Origin: a virus
Reading direction: 5' to 3' (one strand)
Length of the DNA: 28,879 nt
Virus record (IMG/VR): IMGVR_UViG_3300027842_000017
Span: 1 to 28,879 of that record
Numbering within the stretch: the stretch's first letter is position 1; each line of letters opens with the position of its first letter. The notes beneath the pieces are model-generated. The model was not told the origin of the DNA and searched no databases. It saw nothing but the letters and a program-made list of their open reading frames with translations. This document shows positions 22,105 to 28,879 of this stretch, piece by piece. The position numbers and the translations under genes were made by a program.

Positions 22105-22841
22105 GCACCCTATTGGACATTGGGACGGACGCTTTGACCTCGATTGGACAGCTTGGCATCGGGCAATCACCGAGCGCCGAGCAAGTGGCCCAAGTTCTGC
22201 GCGTGTCGAACCGGATGTTAGGTAAGTGGTCCACCAGCCGGTTCATGCTGTTCGTCATCAACACGCGCCCGTTCGTGCTTGTTCCGGGAACCCAGGACTA
22301 CACGGTGGGGCCAACGGGGGCCACCTTCACGGGCACGCGCCCGACATTCGTTGAGGCCGCCCAGATTGTTGGGCCGGGGTCCGCGATGGACCTCCCCATG
22401 AACATCTTGGACAAACTCAAGTGGGGAGCCATCCGGGACAAGGGAGCGACATGCAGCGCCGATGGCCTGCCGCAAGACGTGTGGCCCGAGTACACAAACC
22501 CCAATCTGGCGTTTCATGTTTGGCCGATCCCGTCGAATGCCTGCACCATCAAGTTGGGAACGTGGGAGCAGTTACAGGTGTTCCTGACGGCATTCGACCT
22601 CTTGAATTTCCCTCCGGGGTACGAGGAAGCGATTCAGCACAATTTGGCCATGGAACTTTGTCCTTGGTATGACATGCCGGTGCCCCCAACCATAGCGGCC
22701 CTCGCGCAGGACGGCCTGTCTCAGATTCAGCGGATCAACGCCCAGAGCTTTGGTGGGTCGCTCGAAGCCAGCCAGACGCTAAGCGCTCCAAATCTCTCCG
22801 CTCCTCCGCAGGGACCGCCACCACAAGGAACGGGAGCATAG
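22101..22841 (+). CDS. P22 gp4-like head-completion protein, copy 1
   Basis: 246-aa protein starting in a 4-base overlap. Early helices (ALTSIGQLGIGQSPSAEQVAQVLRVSNRML) and the segment FVLVPGTQDYTVGP (~58-71) are typical of the P22 gp4 family of head-to-tail adaptors, which bind the portal and seal packaged DNA. The later part has PPGYEEAIQHNLAMELC, also typical. The C-terminus is Pro/Gln-rich. The following gene is a related copy. Confidence 0.65.
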   Translation: MSTLLDIGTDALTSIGQLGIGQSPSAEQVAQVLRVSNRMLGKWSTSRFMLFVINTRPFVLVPGTQDYTVGPTGATFTGTRPTFVEAAQIVGPGSAMDLPMNILDKLKWGAIRDKGATCSADGLPQDVWPEYTNPNLAFHVWPIPSNACTIKLGTWEQLQVFLTAFDLLNFPPGYEEAIQHNLAMELCPWYDMPVPPTIAALAQDGLSQIQRINAQSFGGSLEASQTLSAPNLSAPPQGPPPQGTGA

Positions 22842-23636
22842 ATGGGCAATTTTGTCAGCCCGAGCGCCGTAAGCCCCACGAGCTATGTGGTGAACCAGTA
22901 CACCCTGCTCGACTTGATCGACCAAGCCTACCGGATGGCGCAGGCCATGAAGCATCCAGGACAGGGCCTAAGCCCAAGCGAGCAGCAAGAGGGCCTGGAC
23001 CTTACCAACCACATGCTGGACGGGCTAAAGATTGAGAACCTTCTTATTGTCTTCTACATACGAACATTGGTTCAACTCGTTACCGGCAAGAAAGACTACG
23101 GAGTCGGGCCTGGGCAGGACTGGGACATTGAGCGCCCAGAGAAGATCCACACGGCTGGGTTTGTTCTTCAGGCGGGCACCCCCAGCGAGTCCGAGTTGCC
23201 CATGTGGATCGCAACCACCCATGAGCAGTACGCCGAGATCGTGGCCAAGAACGTGGGATCTTCGATCCCCATGGCGCTCTATTACAGGGCCACGCTACCC
23301 TACGGGACGGCAACCATTTGGCCGGTTGCGAACGCGGATCAGACACAGATTGCCCTCTACACCCAGGGGAACGTGCAAGAGTTCCTGACTGTTGACGACC
23401 CGGTGATAACCCCCAAGGGATGGCGGGAACTGATTATGTACAACTTGGCCGTCCGGGTTCACCAGCGCTATCCCCAGAAACCGATGGACCCCAGTGTTGC
23501 CACGATGGCGGCAGCGTACAAAACGCGGGTGATGGACCAGCAGTTGACGCCCATGTATGTGGGGTCCGATCCGGCTGTGTTGGGAGAGGGGCGGCCTTGG
23601 CTGAGCGGTCTCCCGAAAGCGTGGACTCCATACTAG
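22842..23636 (+). CDS. P22 gp4-like head-completion protein, copy 2
   Basis: 264-aa protein beginning directly after the stop of the first copy (GGGAG upstream). The segment from LTNHMLDG through TGKKDYGVGP (~54-90) aligns with VSNRMLGK...GTQDYTVGP of the first copy. Downstream, GWRELIMYNLAVRVHQRYP matches PPGYEEAIQHNLAMELCP. Overall identity looks low, so the duplication is old or the two have distinct jobs, for example adaptor and tail-tube-proximal factor. Ends with an aromatic tail (WLSGLPKAWTPY). Confidence 0.6.
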   Translation: MGNFVSPSAVSPTSYVVNQYTLLDLIDQAYRMAQAMKHPGQGLSPSEQQEGLDLTNHMLDGLKIENLLIVFYIRTLVQLVTGKKDYGVGPGQDWDIERPEKIHTAGFVLQAGTPSESELPMWIATTHEQYAEIVAKNVGSSIPMALYYRATLPYGTATIWPVANADQTQIALYTQGNVQEFLTVDDPVITPKGWRELIMYNLAVRVHQRYPQKPMDPSVATMAAAYKTRVMDQQLTPMYVGSDPAVLGEGRPWLSGLPKAWTPY

Positions 23637-23646
23637 GAGGGAAATA

Positions 23647-24000
23647 ATGAAACATCCGATATACCTTGGCGAAGAAGGGACCGAGCAGTTCACGGTAACA
23701 ACCACACGAGATGGCAAACTTATCCGTGAGCAGAAGATCCACGATCCACTGATTACTTCCACGACCGTGATTCGGATCAGCCGGTGGGATCTCTTCAAGG
23801 CTCTGTTCAAGCGTCAATTCGAGACGCGCATTCAGGTCCATGTATGGGCGACCGAGGGCGCGCAGAGGGCAATCATGACCATGAATCCGCTTGAGTTGGC
23901 CAAAGAAACGGACCAGATATACGCCGACCGGAAGGCATCCCGCGAAGCCCACTCGCGCGGAGAGAGCAACGGATGCTTTGTATCTCAGGAGAGTGCGTAA
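23647..24000 (+). CDS. Hypothetical protein, head-tail region
   Basis: ATG 23647 has a strong Shine-Dalgarno (GGAGGGAAATA). The 117-aa product starts with beta-rich sequence (EQFTVTTTRDGKLIREQKI), then a basic aromatic segment (RWDLFKALFKRQFETRIQVHVW), and a charged tail. The stop overlaps the next start (TAATG). No family recognised. Confidence 0.55.
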   Translation: MKHPIYLGEEGTEQFTVTTTRDGKLIREQKIHDPLITSTTVIRISRWDLFKALFKRQFETRIQVHVWATEGAQRAIMTMNPLELAKETDQIYADRKASREAHSRGESNGCFVSQESA

Positions 24001-24263
24001 TGGCTTGGCTTTTACTTGAAAACGGGCATCTCCTGAACACCGACCTCGTGAGCAACGTGGAGTTCAGGGAGCAGGGCGAGCACGCGGGCAAGGCCGTTTG
24101 CTGGGGCTACGGAGTCATCTTGGCAGCGGAGAGCGCAGTGGCGGGGCAGTTCTTCAGGCCCATCCTGGAGGGCCTGCTTCCAGACCGGGACGCACGGCTC
24201 GCAGCACACAGGGACGAGAAGGAAGCGGAGGCCGCACGCCTAGCACCCAAAGAGGCGGCGTAG
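24000..24263 (+). CDS. Small hypothetical protein
   Basis: ATG 24000 overlaps the previous stop (TAATG), with AGGAG about 9 bases upstream; an in-frame ATG at 23973 is less likely. The 87-aa product has a short beta-type N-terminus (MAWLLLENGHLLNTDLVSNVEF) and a helical Glu/Ala/Arg-rich tail. A palindrome lies one base after its stop codon. Function unknown. Confidence 0.5.
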   Translation: MAWLLLENGHLLNTDLVSNVEFREQGEHAGKAVCWGYGVILAAESAVAGQFFRPILEGLLPDRDARLAAHRDEKEAEAARLAPKEAA

Positions 24264-24264
24264 G

Positions 24265-24285
24265 AAAAATCCAAGTTGGATTTTT
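24265..24285. repeat. TCCAASTTGGA palindrome, copy 4
   Basis: Perfect 21-bp palindrome, half-site AAAAATCCAA around a central G; it is the reverse-complement form of copy 1. It starts one base after a stop codon and ends 10 bases before ATG 24296, filling the intergenic gap. The following gene has no clear Shine-Dalgarno. Confidence 0.8.
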
Positions 24286-24295
24286 GTGGTGACCG

Positions 24296-25750
24296 ATGGA
24301 ATGGCCCTTGTTCACAGCCCCGAGCTACAAGTTGGAGACGCCCAACGCAGAATGCAGCGATCTCATCAACTACTACCTTGAGGCCGTGGAACAAGGCCCC
24401 CGCGCGGGCAGGATGCGCCTCCGGCAGATCCCCGGCCTGAGAGTCTTCAAGCAACTCCCACAGCATCCCATCCGGGCGCTGTGGTCCAACGCCTTCGATC
24501 TCTTCGCCATCGCGGGAGGCCGTCTCTGGCAAATCTTCGCGGACAACACTCCCAACTTGGATCTCGGGAATGTCCCCGTGGGGACCAATCCGGCCATCAT
24601 CGCCTCGAATGGGTTCCAGTTGGCCATTGCAAGTGCAGGGAGGGCCTACATCAGTCCCGGAGGTGGAACTCCCGCAGTGCCCATCGTGGACACCACGGGG
24701 GCCGATGTAAACGCCGCCAGCATTGCCTTCATCGACCAGTACTTCATCGCGGCCATTCAGAACTCCAAGTTGGTGCAAATCTCCGGGCTGGCCCCCAACG
24801 GAGGAACGTGGGACCCAGGCGATGCGGCCATCAAGGAAGGCTACTCAGATAACATCGTTAGGGTCTGGGTGGACCAACCGGGTGGCGAACTTGTCTGGCT
24901 GTTTGGGGAGGAAACCTACGAGGTCTGGCAGGACACCGGTGGGCTATTCCCATTCAGTCGCGTGGCCGGAGCGGTCTATCCCATCGGATGTGACTCGGCG
25001 TGGGCTGTGGCTGGCTTGCTGGGGTTCAGATTCTGGCCATGGCGCGGGTCGATCTACGGGGCCTCTGGCATCCTGGCCCAGCGCGTGAGCGACTACGGGG
25101 TCGAGCAGGCCATCAAGTCGTATTCCCTGTACGACCAGCAGAATGCAGAAGCGTTCTGCTACGTCGAGGGAGGCCATCTGTTCTATGTGATCTCCTATCC
25201 GCAGGCTGGGGCAACGTGGGCCTACGACAACACCACGAAGTCATGGGCAAAGCGCCTGTACTGGAACAACAACCAGTGGGGCCGGTATCGCCCCCGTGTT
25301 TATGCCAAGGCGTTTGGGATGCACATTGTCGGTGACTACGAAACGGGCACGCTGTATGTCATGGACCCCACGGTGTTCACGGACGCCAACGGCGTGCCCC
25401 TTCGGAGAGACCATGTGGCCCCATACATCACGAACGGGATGAAGAATGTCCGCTACGACCGCTTCACGCCCGACATTGACACGGGCGTGGGGTTGAGTGT
25501 GGGCCAGAATGGGCTAGGGTGGGACCCCCAGATAGGGGCGCGGTTCTCGTTTGATCGTGGAAAGACGTGGACGAACTGGAGAAACCAGAGTTTGGGGAAG
25601 GTCGGGGAAACGCTGCGTCGCCCGTTCTTCACTCAGGTGGGAAGTTCGCGCATCGGGTTGACGGTCCATCACTCGATCACCGATCCGATAGACGCCTCGA
25701 TCAACGGGGCAGACATTGATTTGAGTCCAGGAACATGGCCGAGACAGTAG
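24296..25750 (+). CDS. P22 gp10-like packaged-DNA stabilisation / tail-hub protein
   Basis: 484-aa protein. The N-terminal PSYKLETPNAECSDLINYYLEAVE followed by LRQIPGLRVF matches the P22 gp10-type tail hub start. The middle has repeated W-x-D and Gly-rich beta-strand turns (LVWLFGEETYEVWQDTG, WAYDNTTKSWAKRLYWNN), a propeller-like pattern. The C-terminus (SRIGLTVHHSITDPIDASINGADIDL) also fits. gp10 joins gp4 to the tail needle and spikes. It follows the gp4-like pair, the usual order. ATG 24296 sits just after the palindrome and has only a weak ribosome-binding site. Confidence 0.7.
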   Translation: MEWPLFTAPSYKLETPNAECSDLINYYLEAVEQGPRAGRMRLRQIPGLRVFKQLPQHPIRALWSNAFDLFAIAGGRLWQIFADNTPNLDLGNVPVGTNPAIIASNGFQLAIASAGRAYISPGGGTPAVPIVDTTGADVNAASIAFIDQYFIAAIQNSKLVQISGLAPNGGTWDPGDAAIKEGYSDNIVRVWVDQPGGELVWLFGEETYEVWQDTGGLFPFSRVAGAVYPIGCDSAWAVAGLLGFRFWPWRGSIYGASGILAQRVSDYGVEQAIKSYSLYDQQNAEAFCYVEGGHLFYVISYPQAGATWAYDNTTKSWAKRLYWNNNQWGRYRPRVYAKAFGMHIVGDYETGTLYVMDPTVFTDANGVPLRRDHVAPYITNGMKNVRYDRFTPDIDTGVGLSVGQNGLGWDPQIGARFSFDRGKTWTNWRNQSLGKVGETLRRPFFTQVGSSRIGLTVHHSITDPIDASINGADIDLSPGTWPRQ

Positions 25751-25893
25751 AGAACGAAATGGGGATCTGGTGGTATCGAGTCTACAAGGCTGGCTACCCG
25801 ACCTGCTGTGAGCACCACGCCCGGTTCTATTGGATTGTGATGTACGACATCGGGAAAAAGGGCGAGACCACCTACACGATGTCTCTAAATTGA
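25735..25893 (+). CDS. Small hypothetical protein
   Basis: A 52-aa gene from ATG 25735, overlapping the tail-hub gene end by 16 bases and ending TGA 25891-25893. It begins MAETVENEMGIWWYRVYKAG and contains a CC pair followed by HH (TCCEHH), with several Trp and Tyr. The reading frame spans the whole gap to the next gene, and its stop TGA is the start of the next gene's Shine-Dalgarno (TGAGGAG). No family known. Confidence 0.5.
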   Translation: MAETVENEMGIWWYRVYKAGYPTCCEHHARFYWIVMYDIGKKGETTYTMSLN

Positions 25894-25900
25894 GGAGAAC

Positions 25901-26608
25901 ATGAAACTAGCTTTTCTATTTGCTTTGGTCACTTCCTGCTGGGCGCAATCTAGTCCAGCAGTCACCAATACGACCGGCAGCGAGTTGCCCAACTCAGGCA
26001 TTTGCTCCAGTCAGGCCAACGTCGGCTCACAATACCTAAGAAGCAATGACCCGGCCAACGCTCCCTCTGGGTTGTATATGTGCCAGCGCACAGGTCCGGG
26101 CGTGGGTGGCTTCGGATGGGTTCTGGTGGGCGGCGGCAGCACCGGAAATTGTTCGACCCTCGGTGGAGACGTTACCGGAACCTGCGCGGCCAGCGTGGTG
26201 CAGAGGATCAACGGGACGGCTCTCAGCGGACTCGCTACCGGAATCCTCAAGAACACAACCTCAACGGGGGTGCCTAGTATCGCCATAGCTGCCGATTTCC
26301 CAACGCTTAACCAAAACACAACCGGGTCGGCGGCGGCGGCACCGTTCTCAGGGATAACCTCAGGCACGAATGCCGCTGCGGCTATGGTCATAAACACTGG
26401 TGCCTCGCTCTCACTCAGCGGAACGGGAACGGTCACATCAAACCGCGCCCAATCAGTGGCCTTTGCTTCGCTTGGCACGCCAAGTAATAGCCAGACGGCG
26501 TATTGCTCGGACTGTACCGTGACGAGCAGCATCGACAATACTTGCGCTGGCTCAGGGACCGGCGCGTGGGCGGTCAGAATCAACGGAGCATGGAAATGTC
26601 AGGATTGA
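25901..26608 (+). CDS. Exported tail-fibre-type protein
   Basis: ATG 25901 follows AGGAGAAC. The 235-aa product opens with a signal peptide (MKLAFLFALVTSCWAQ, with VTSC close to a lipobox) and then Ser/Gly/Thr/Asn-rich sequence. It includes PTLNQNTTGSAA, the motif also found in the fibre at the left edge. Near the C-terminus there are CSDCTVTSSIDNTC and GAWAVRINGAWKC, with a Trp/Cys arrangement that may form a disulfide-stabilised tip. The next gene overlaps its end. Role in host binding is inferred. Confidence 0.65.
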   Translation: MKLAFLFALVTSCWAQSSPAVTNTTGSELPNSGICSSQANVGSQYLRSNDPANAPSGLYMCQRTGPGVGGFGWVLVGGGSTGNCSTLGGDVTGTCAASVVQRINGTALSGLATGILKNTTSTGVPSIAIAADFPTLNQNTTGSAAAAPFSGITSGTNAAAAMVINTGASLSLSGTGTVTSNRAQSVAFASLGTPSNSQTAYCSDCTVTSSIDNTCAGSGTGAWAVRINGAWKCQD

Positions 26609-28590
26609 AGACGGCGGTTATATTTGCGCTTTCCGCACTCGCCTGCATGGGGCAGACGGGTGGCCTGAGCATCGTTAACGGGGTGATTGACTTTCATGGG
26701 GCCGCGCACACGGCCAGCGTGTCCGTAGTGGCTAACGTAGGGTCTCTGCCTTCTTCTGGCTGCACGGTAGGGGAACTTGCAATCGTCACGTCAGCCCCCC
26801 TTGGCCAGCAGATTTTTCAGAATAGTTCGGCGGGATGCCTCTGGACGCAACAGGTCACGAGCTCGATCAGTCCTGGATATCCAGCCAACCAACAACTGAG
26901 CGGCTGCGGAATCGAGTACGTGAGCGGTCTTACCTTCACGGTTGGACAATGCACCTACACGATCAACGGGAACACTTACACAAGCCCCCAGGCGAACGTG
27001 ACCCTGATGGCAGCCGACGCTACCAATCCCCGGATTGACTCCATCATTGTGGACATCACGAGCACGGCTTCTGTTCTGACCGGAGTGGCCGCCACGCCCG
27101 CTCTGGCACCCAACACGGACCCCTCTACCCAACTGGAACTCACAGAGATCACGGTGAACGCCTTGGCGACCACGCCCACCGGAATCGTTTCGACGCTACT
27201 CTACGACGAAGGGACTGGTTCTGGCGGTGGAGAGTGGACGGCGGCTGTAACGGCCAACCTGAACGCTACCTCGACTAACAATCCCTACAGCCTGACCCAT
27301 GACGTGGAAGCCTCGGCAGCGGTCCTAGGGAATGATCTGACGCTGACTAAGCCATCATCCGGGACGGTCGATCTGGCTACGGTAAACAACGTCGTATTTT
27401 ATATCCGGTCCAAGGCTCAGTGGCCAACCGGCGCGAGCGGAGGGAACGCGGCGCGCTCCCTGGCGATCTTCTGGAAGAACGGATCAGCCGTCAAGGGCGC
27501 TACGGTGATGTTGCGCGACGGGGCTTTTGGTTTCATCTCTAGCAATACGAGCAGCTACCAGCAAGTGAGCATCCCAGCGGGTCTATTCGGCATCAACGGA
27601 GTTTTGGTGACCACCCTGGAGATTCAAGTTGCTGGTCCCACCGGGACCTCATCCATTGGGTTCTACATCGATAAGGTGACACTCCAGAGCGGCTTTGGGA
27701 CGTTCACGTTGCCAAACACGTTGATGAACTTCCGAGGGACATGGAACTCCTCGACGGCCTATCGTCCGAACGACACGGTGGTCAGCGGTGGGGTTGGCTA
27801 TGTCGCCCTGGCAGCCAATACAAACGTGGCGGTAAGCACCACAAGCACGTGGGCCATTCTGGCTACGGTTACGGGGGGCGCCTGCACTAACCAGGCGGTT
27901 ACAGCCGTGAGTTCCTCTGGCGTGCCAACCTGCACCACCATCACATCGGCCTACGTGAACAGTTCTATCGCGCCGACCGCCAGCCCCACCTTCACGGGCG
28001 TGCCAGCCGCGCCCACTGCGGCAGCCAGCACGAACACAACGCAACTCGCCACCACGCAGTTCGTCACCACGGCGATTGGCAACTCTGGCGGGGGCACGAC
28101 GCTTTGCAAATCGGTGGGAGATCCGGCTGTTGATGTAACCAATACGACCACCAAGACCGCCATCCTCAACTGCTCCATCTCCGCGAACACGATGGGGGCG
28201 AACGGGATCTTGCGGTTTATCATCACCGGGGATGTGCTTTCCGATGGCACGGCCTTCACCCTGGAGATGGACTTTGGTGGGATGTCCTTCATTTCTGGTT
28301 CGATCAACAACGGAAATTCGGCAAATAAAAACGCTCTCGAAATCACGGGCGATATCACCAACGCCGCCGCAACGAATATCCAGTACATGCAGATCAACTA
28401 TTCCCAGAACGCCGGGGTCGCGGCTGGCTCGCTTGGCTCGAATGCGACTGGCCTGAACTTCCGTGGCTACAACGCGGGGGCAATCGACACGACCTCGACG
28501 CAATCGCTTACCGTCTACGTCACGTGGGTAGCAGCTCACATGGCCTGTGATTTCAGGGCTTTTAGCGCAGCCGTAGCTTTGACGCCCTAA
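26596..28590 (+). CDS. Exported tail-fibre protein with carbohydrate-binding-like segment
   Basis: ATG 26596 has GGAG 7 bases upstream and lies in the previous gene's 3' end; ATG 26590 lacks spacing. The 664-aa product begins with a signal peptide (MSGLKTAVIFALSALACMGQ). It is beta-rich and repetitive, with many Thr, Ser, Val and Asn. About two-thirds along, MNFRGTWNSSTAYRPNDTVV then GVGYVALAANTNV resembles chitin-binding-like (CBM5/12) modules. Next comes the tail-fibre signature PTASPTFTGVPAAPTAAAST...ATTQFVTTAI. The C-terminal ~140 residues (TTLCKSVGDPAVDVTN onwards) look like a compact beta tip. Probably a receptor-binding fibre. Confidence 0.7.
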   Translation: MSGLKTAVIFALSALACMGQTGGLSIVNGVIDFHGAAHTASVSVVANVGSLPSSGCTVGELAIVTSAPLGQQIFQNSSAGCLWTQQVTSSISPGYPANQQLSGCGIEYVSGLTFTVGQCTYTINGNTYTSPQANVTLMAADATNPRIDSIIVDITSTASVLTGVAATPALAPNTDPSTQLELTEITVNALATTPTGIVSTLLYDEGTGSGGGEWTAAVTANLNATSTNNPYSLTHDVEASAAVLGNDLTLTKPSSGTVDLATVNNVVFYIRSKAQWPTGASGGNAARSLAIFWKNGSAVKGATVMLRDGAFGFISSNTSSYQQVSIPAGLFGINGVLVTTLEIQVAGPTGTSSIGFYIDKVTLQSGFGTFTLPNTLMNFRGTWNSSTAYRPNDTVVSGGVGYVALAANTNVAVSTTSTWAILATVTGGACTNQAVTAVSSSGVPTCTTITSAYVNSSIAPTASPTFTGVPAAPTAAASTNTTQLATTQFVTTAIGNSGGGTTLCKSVGDPAVDVTNTTTKTAILNCSISANTMGANGILRFIITGDVLSDGTAFTLEMDFGGMSFISGSINNGNSANKNALEITGDITNAAATNIQYMQINYSQNAGVAAGSLGSNATGLNFRGYNAGAIDTTSTQSLTVYVTWVAAHMACDFRAFSAAVALTP

Positions 28591-28657
28591 TCATAATGTG
28601 ACAAGGCGATGGTTTCTAGCGACATTTGCATGGCTGTGGAGGAGGAAGCGTAAACGC

Positions 28658-28879
28658 ATGGGTGCAGGACCAGTCATCAATCCGTACAACCTGAGACCGC
28701 CCTACACTGGCCTGATTACCAGGCCGGATGGAACCGGGGTGGCGAGCGACGAGTTTAACCGCTATCTGCGGAACCTGACCACGGTGATCCAGAACATCGC
28801 AGGAATCAACGTCAACCAGTACGGGGTGCGCGGGAATGGGGTGGCGGACGACGGGCCAGCATTCCAGACGGCCATCAAC
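28658..28879 (+). CDS. Pectate-lyase-fold tailspike, 3' partial
   Basis: From ATG 28658 to the window end; the frame is open at the edge. Residues ~52-74 (NVNQYGVRGNGVADDGPAFQTAI) match the start of the pectate-lyase-3 right-handed beta-helix domain of tailspikes (N-V-x-x-Y-G-A-x-G-D-G-x-x-D-D). The short N-terminal domain (MGAGPVINPYNLRPPY) would join it to the tail. GGAGGAGG lies about 12 bases upstream, rather far. An in-frame GTG at 28598 would add MTRRWFLATFAWLWRRKRKR, with an RRxFL twin-arginine-like motif, so the start is unsettled. Confidence 0.7.
   Translation, partial: MGAGPVINPYNLRPPYTGLITRPDGTGVASDEFNRYLRNLTTVIQNIAGINVNQYGVRGNGVADDGPAFQTAIN

Noticed and set aside
24552-24773. Two short CCAASTTGG cores (24552-24560 and 24765-24773) in the tail-hub gene
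   Set aside because: Only 9 bases each, with no extended arms, and they coincide with common codon pairs (Asn-Leu, Lys-Leu), so I do not list them as copies of the palindrome.
27649-28539. 296-codon minus-strand open frame opposite the tail fibre
   Set aside because: Composition (Arg/Gly/Val-rich) is typical of antisense of a Thr/Ala-rich fibre gene; no motif seen.
1-28879. CRISPR arrays, tRNA genes, diversity-generating retroelement, integrase
   Set aside because: I looked for regularly spaced repeats, cloverleaf-type sequences, reverse transcriptase or recombinase motifs and saw none.

Overview
This window is a stretch of tailed-phage genome (Caudoviricetes, P22-like podovirus head and tail architecture). 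Nearly all genes lie on the + strand, tightly packed with ATGA, GTGA, TAATG and TGATG stop/start overlaps. I see no integrase, host gene, tRNA, CRISPR array or rRNA. Both ends are cut inside tail fibre or tailspike genes. GC content looks moderately high. At least ten proteins begin with a short Sec-type signal peptide, most ending in -AQ (for example SLSAQA, GCWAQ, SCWAQ, AHAQ, LSAQA, SFGQ). That style of leader is common in secreted proteins of Acidobacteriota such as Solibacter/Bryobacter relatives, so I infer, without proof, a host from that phylum.

Layout. 1-4120: end of a tail-fibre gene, then a 912-aa secreted protein resembling heparinase II/III-type polysaccharide lyases. 4120-6859: small exported, coiled-coil and unknown proteins. 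6849-8406: lysozyme-like protein (candidate endolysin), an unknown protein, a two-helix holin-like protein and a small basic protein. 8406-8980: inserted minus-strand LAGLIDADG endonuclease. 8995-11782: small unknown gene, then the large terminase, interrupted by an intein that carries an HNH endonuclease ORF in a different reading frame. 11820-13552: small genes, including one that appears to start with ACG. 13604-18479: portal, scaffold, P22-type major coat protein. 18512-19791: two exported decoration-like proteins separated by a strong intrinsic terminator. 19794-20787: minus-strand HNH endonuclease plus an overlapping zinc-finger micro-gene. 20823-25893: head-completion and tail-hub genes (two tandem gp4-like genes, a gp10-like gene) and small genes. 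25901-28879: two exported tail-fibre proteins and the start of a pectate-lyase-fold tailspike.

How it works together. The terminase, portal, scaffold and coat build and fill the head; gp4-like and gp10-like proteins close it and form the tail hub; fibres, tailspike and the lyase bind or degrade surface polysaccharide; the lysozyme-like and holin-like genes serve lysis.

Most notable. (1) An HNH endonuclease with its own Shine-Dalgarno is nested out of frame inside the terminase intein, so about 660 bp is read in two frames. (2) Signal peptides are widespread on phage virion-type genes. (3) A 19-21 bp palindrome built on TCCAA(C/G)TTGGA occurs four times, three of them just upstream of a start codon. 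(4) Three homing-type endonuclease loci lie within 12.4 kb, one flanked by an 8-bp direct repeat.
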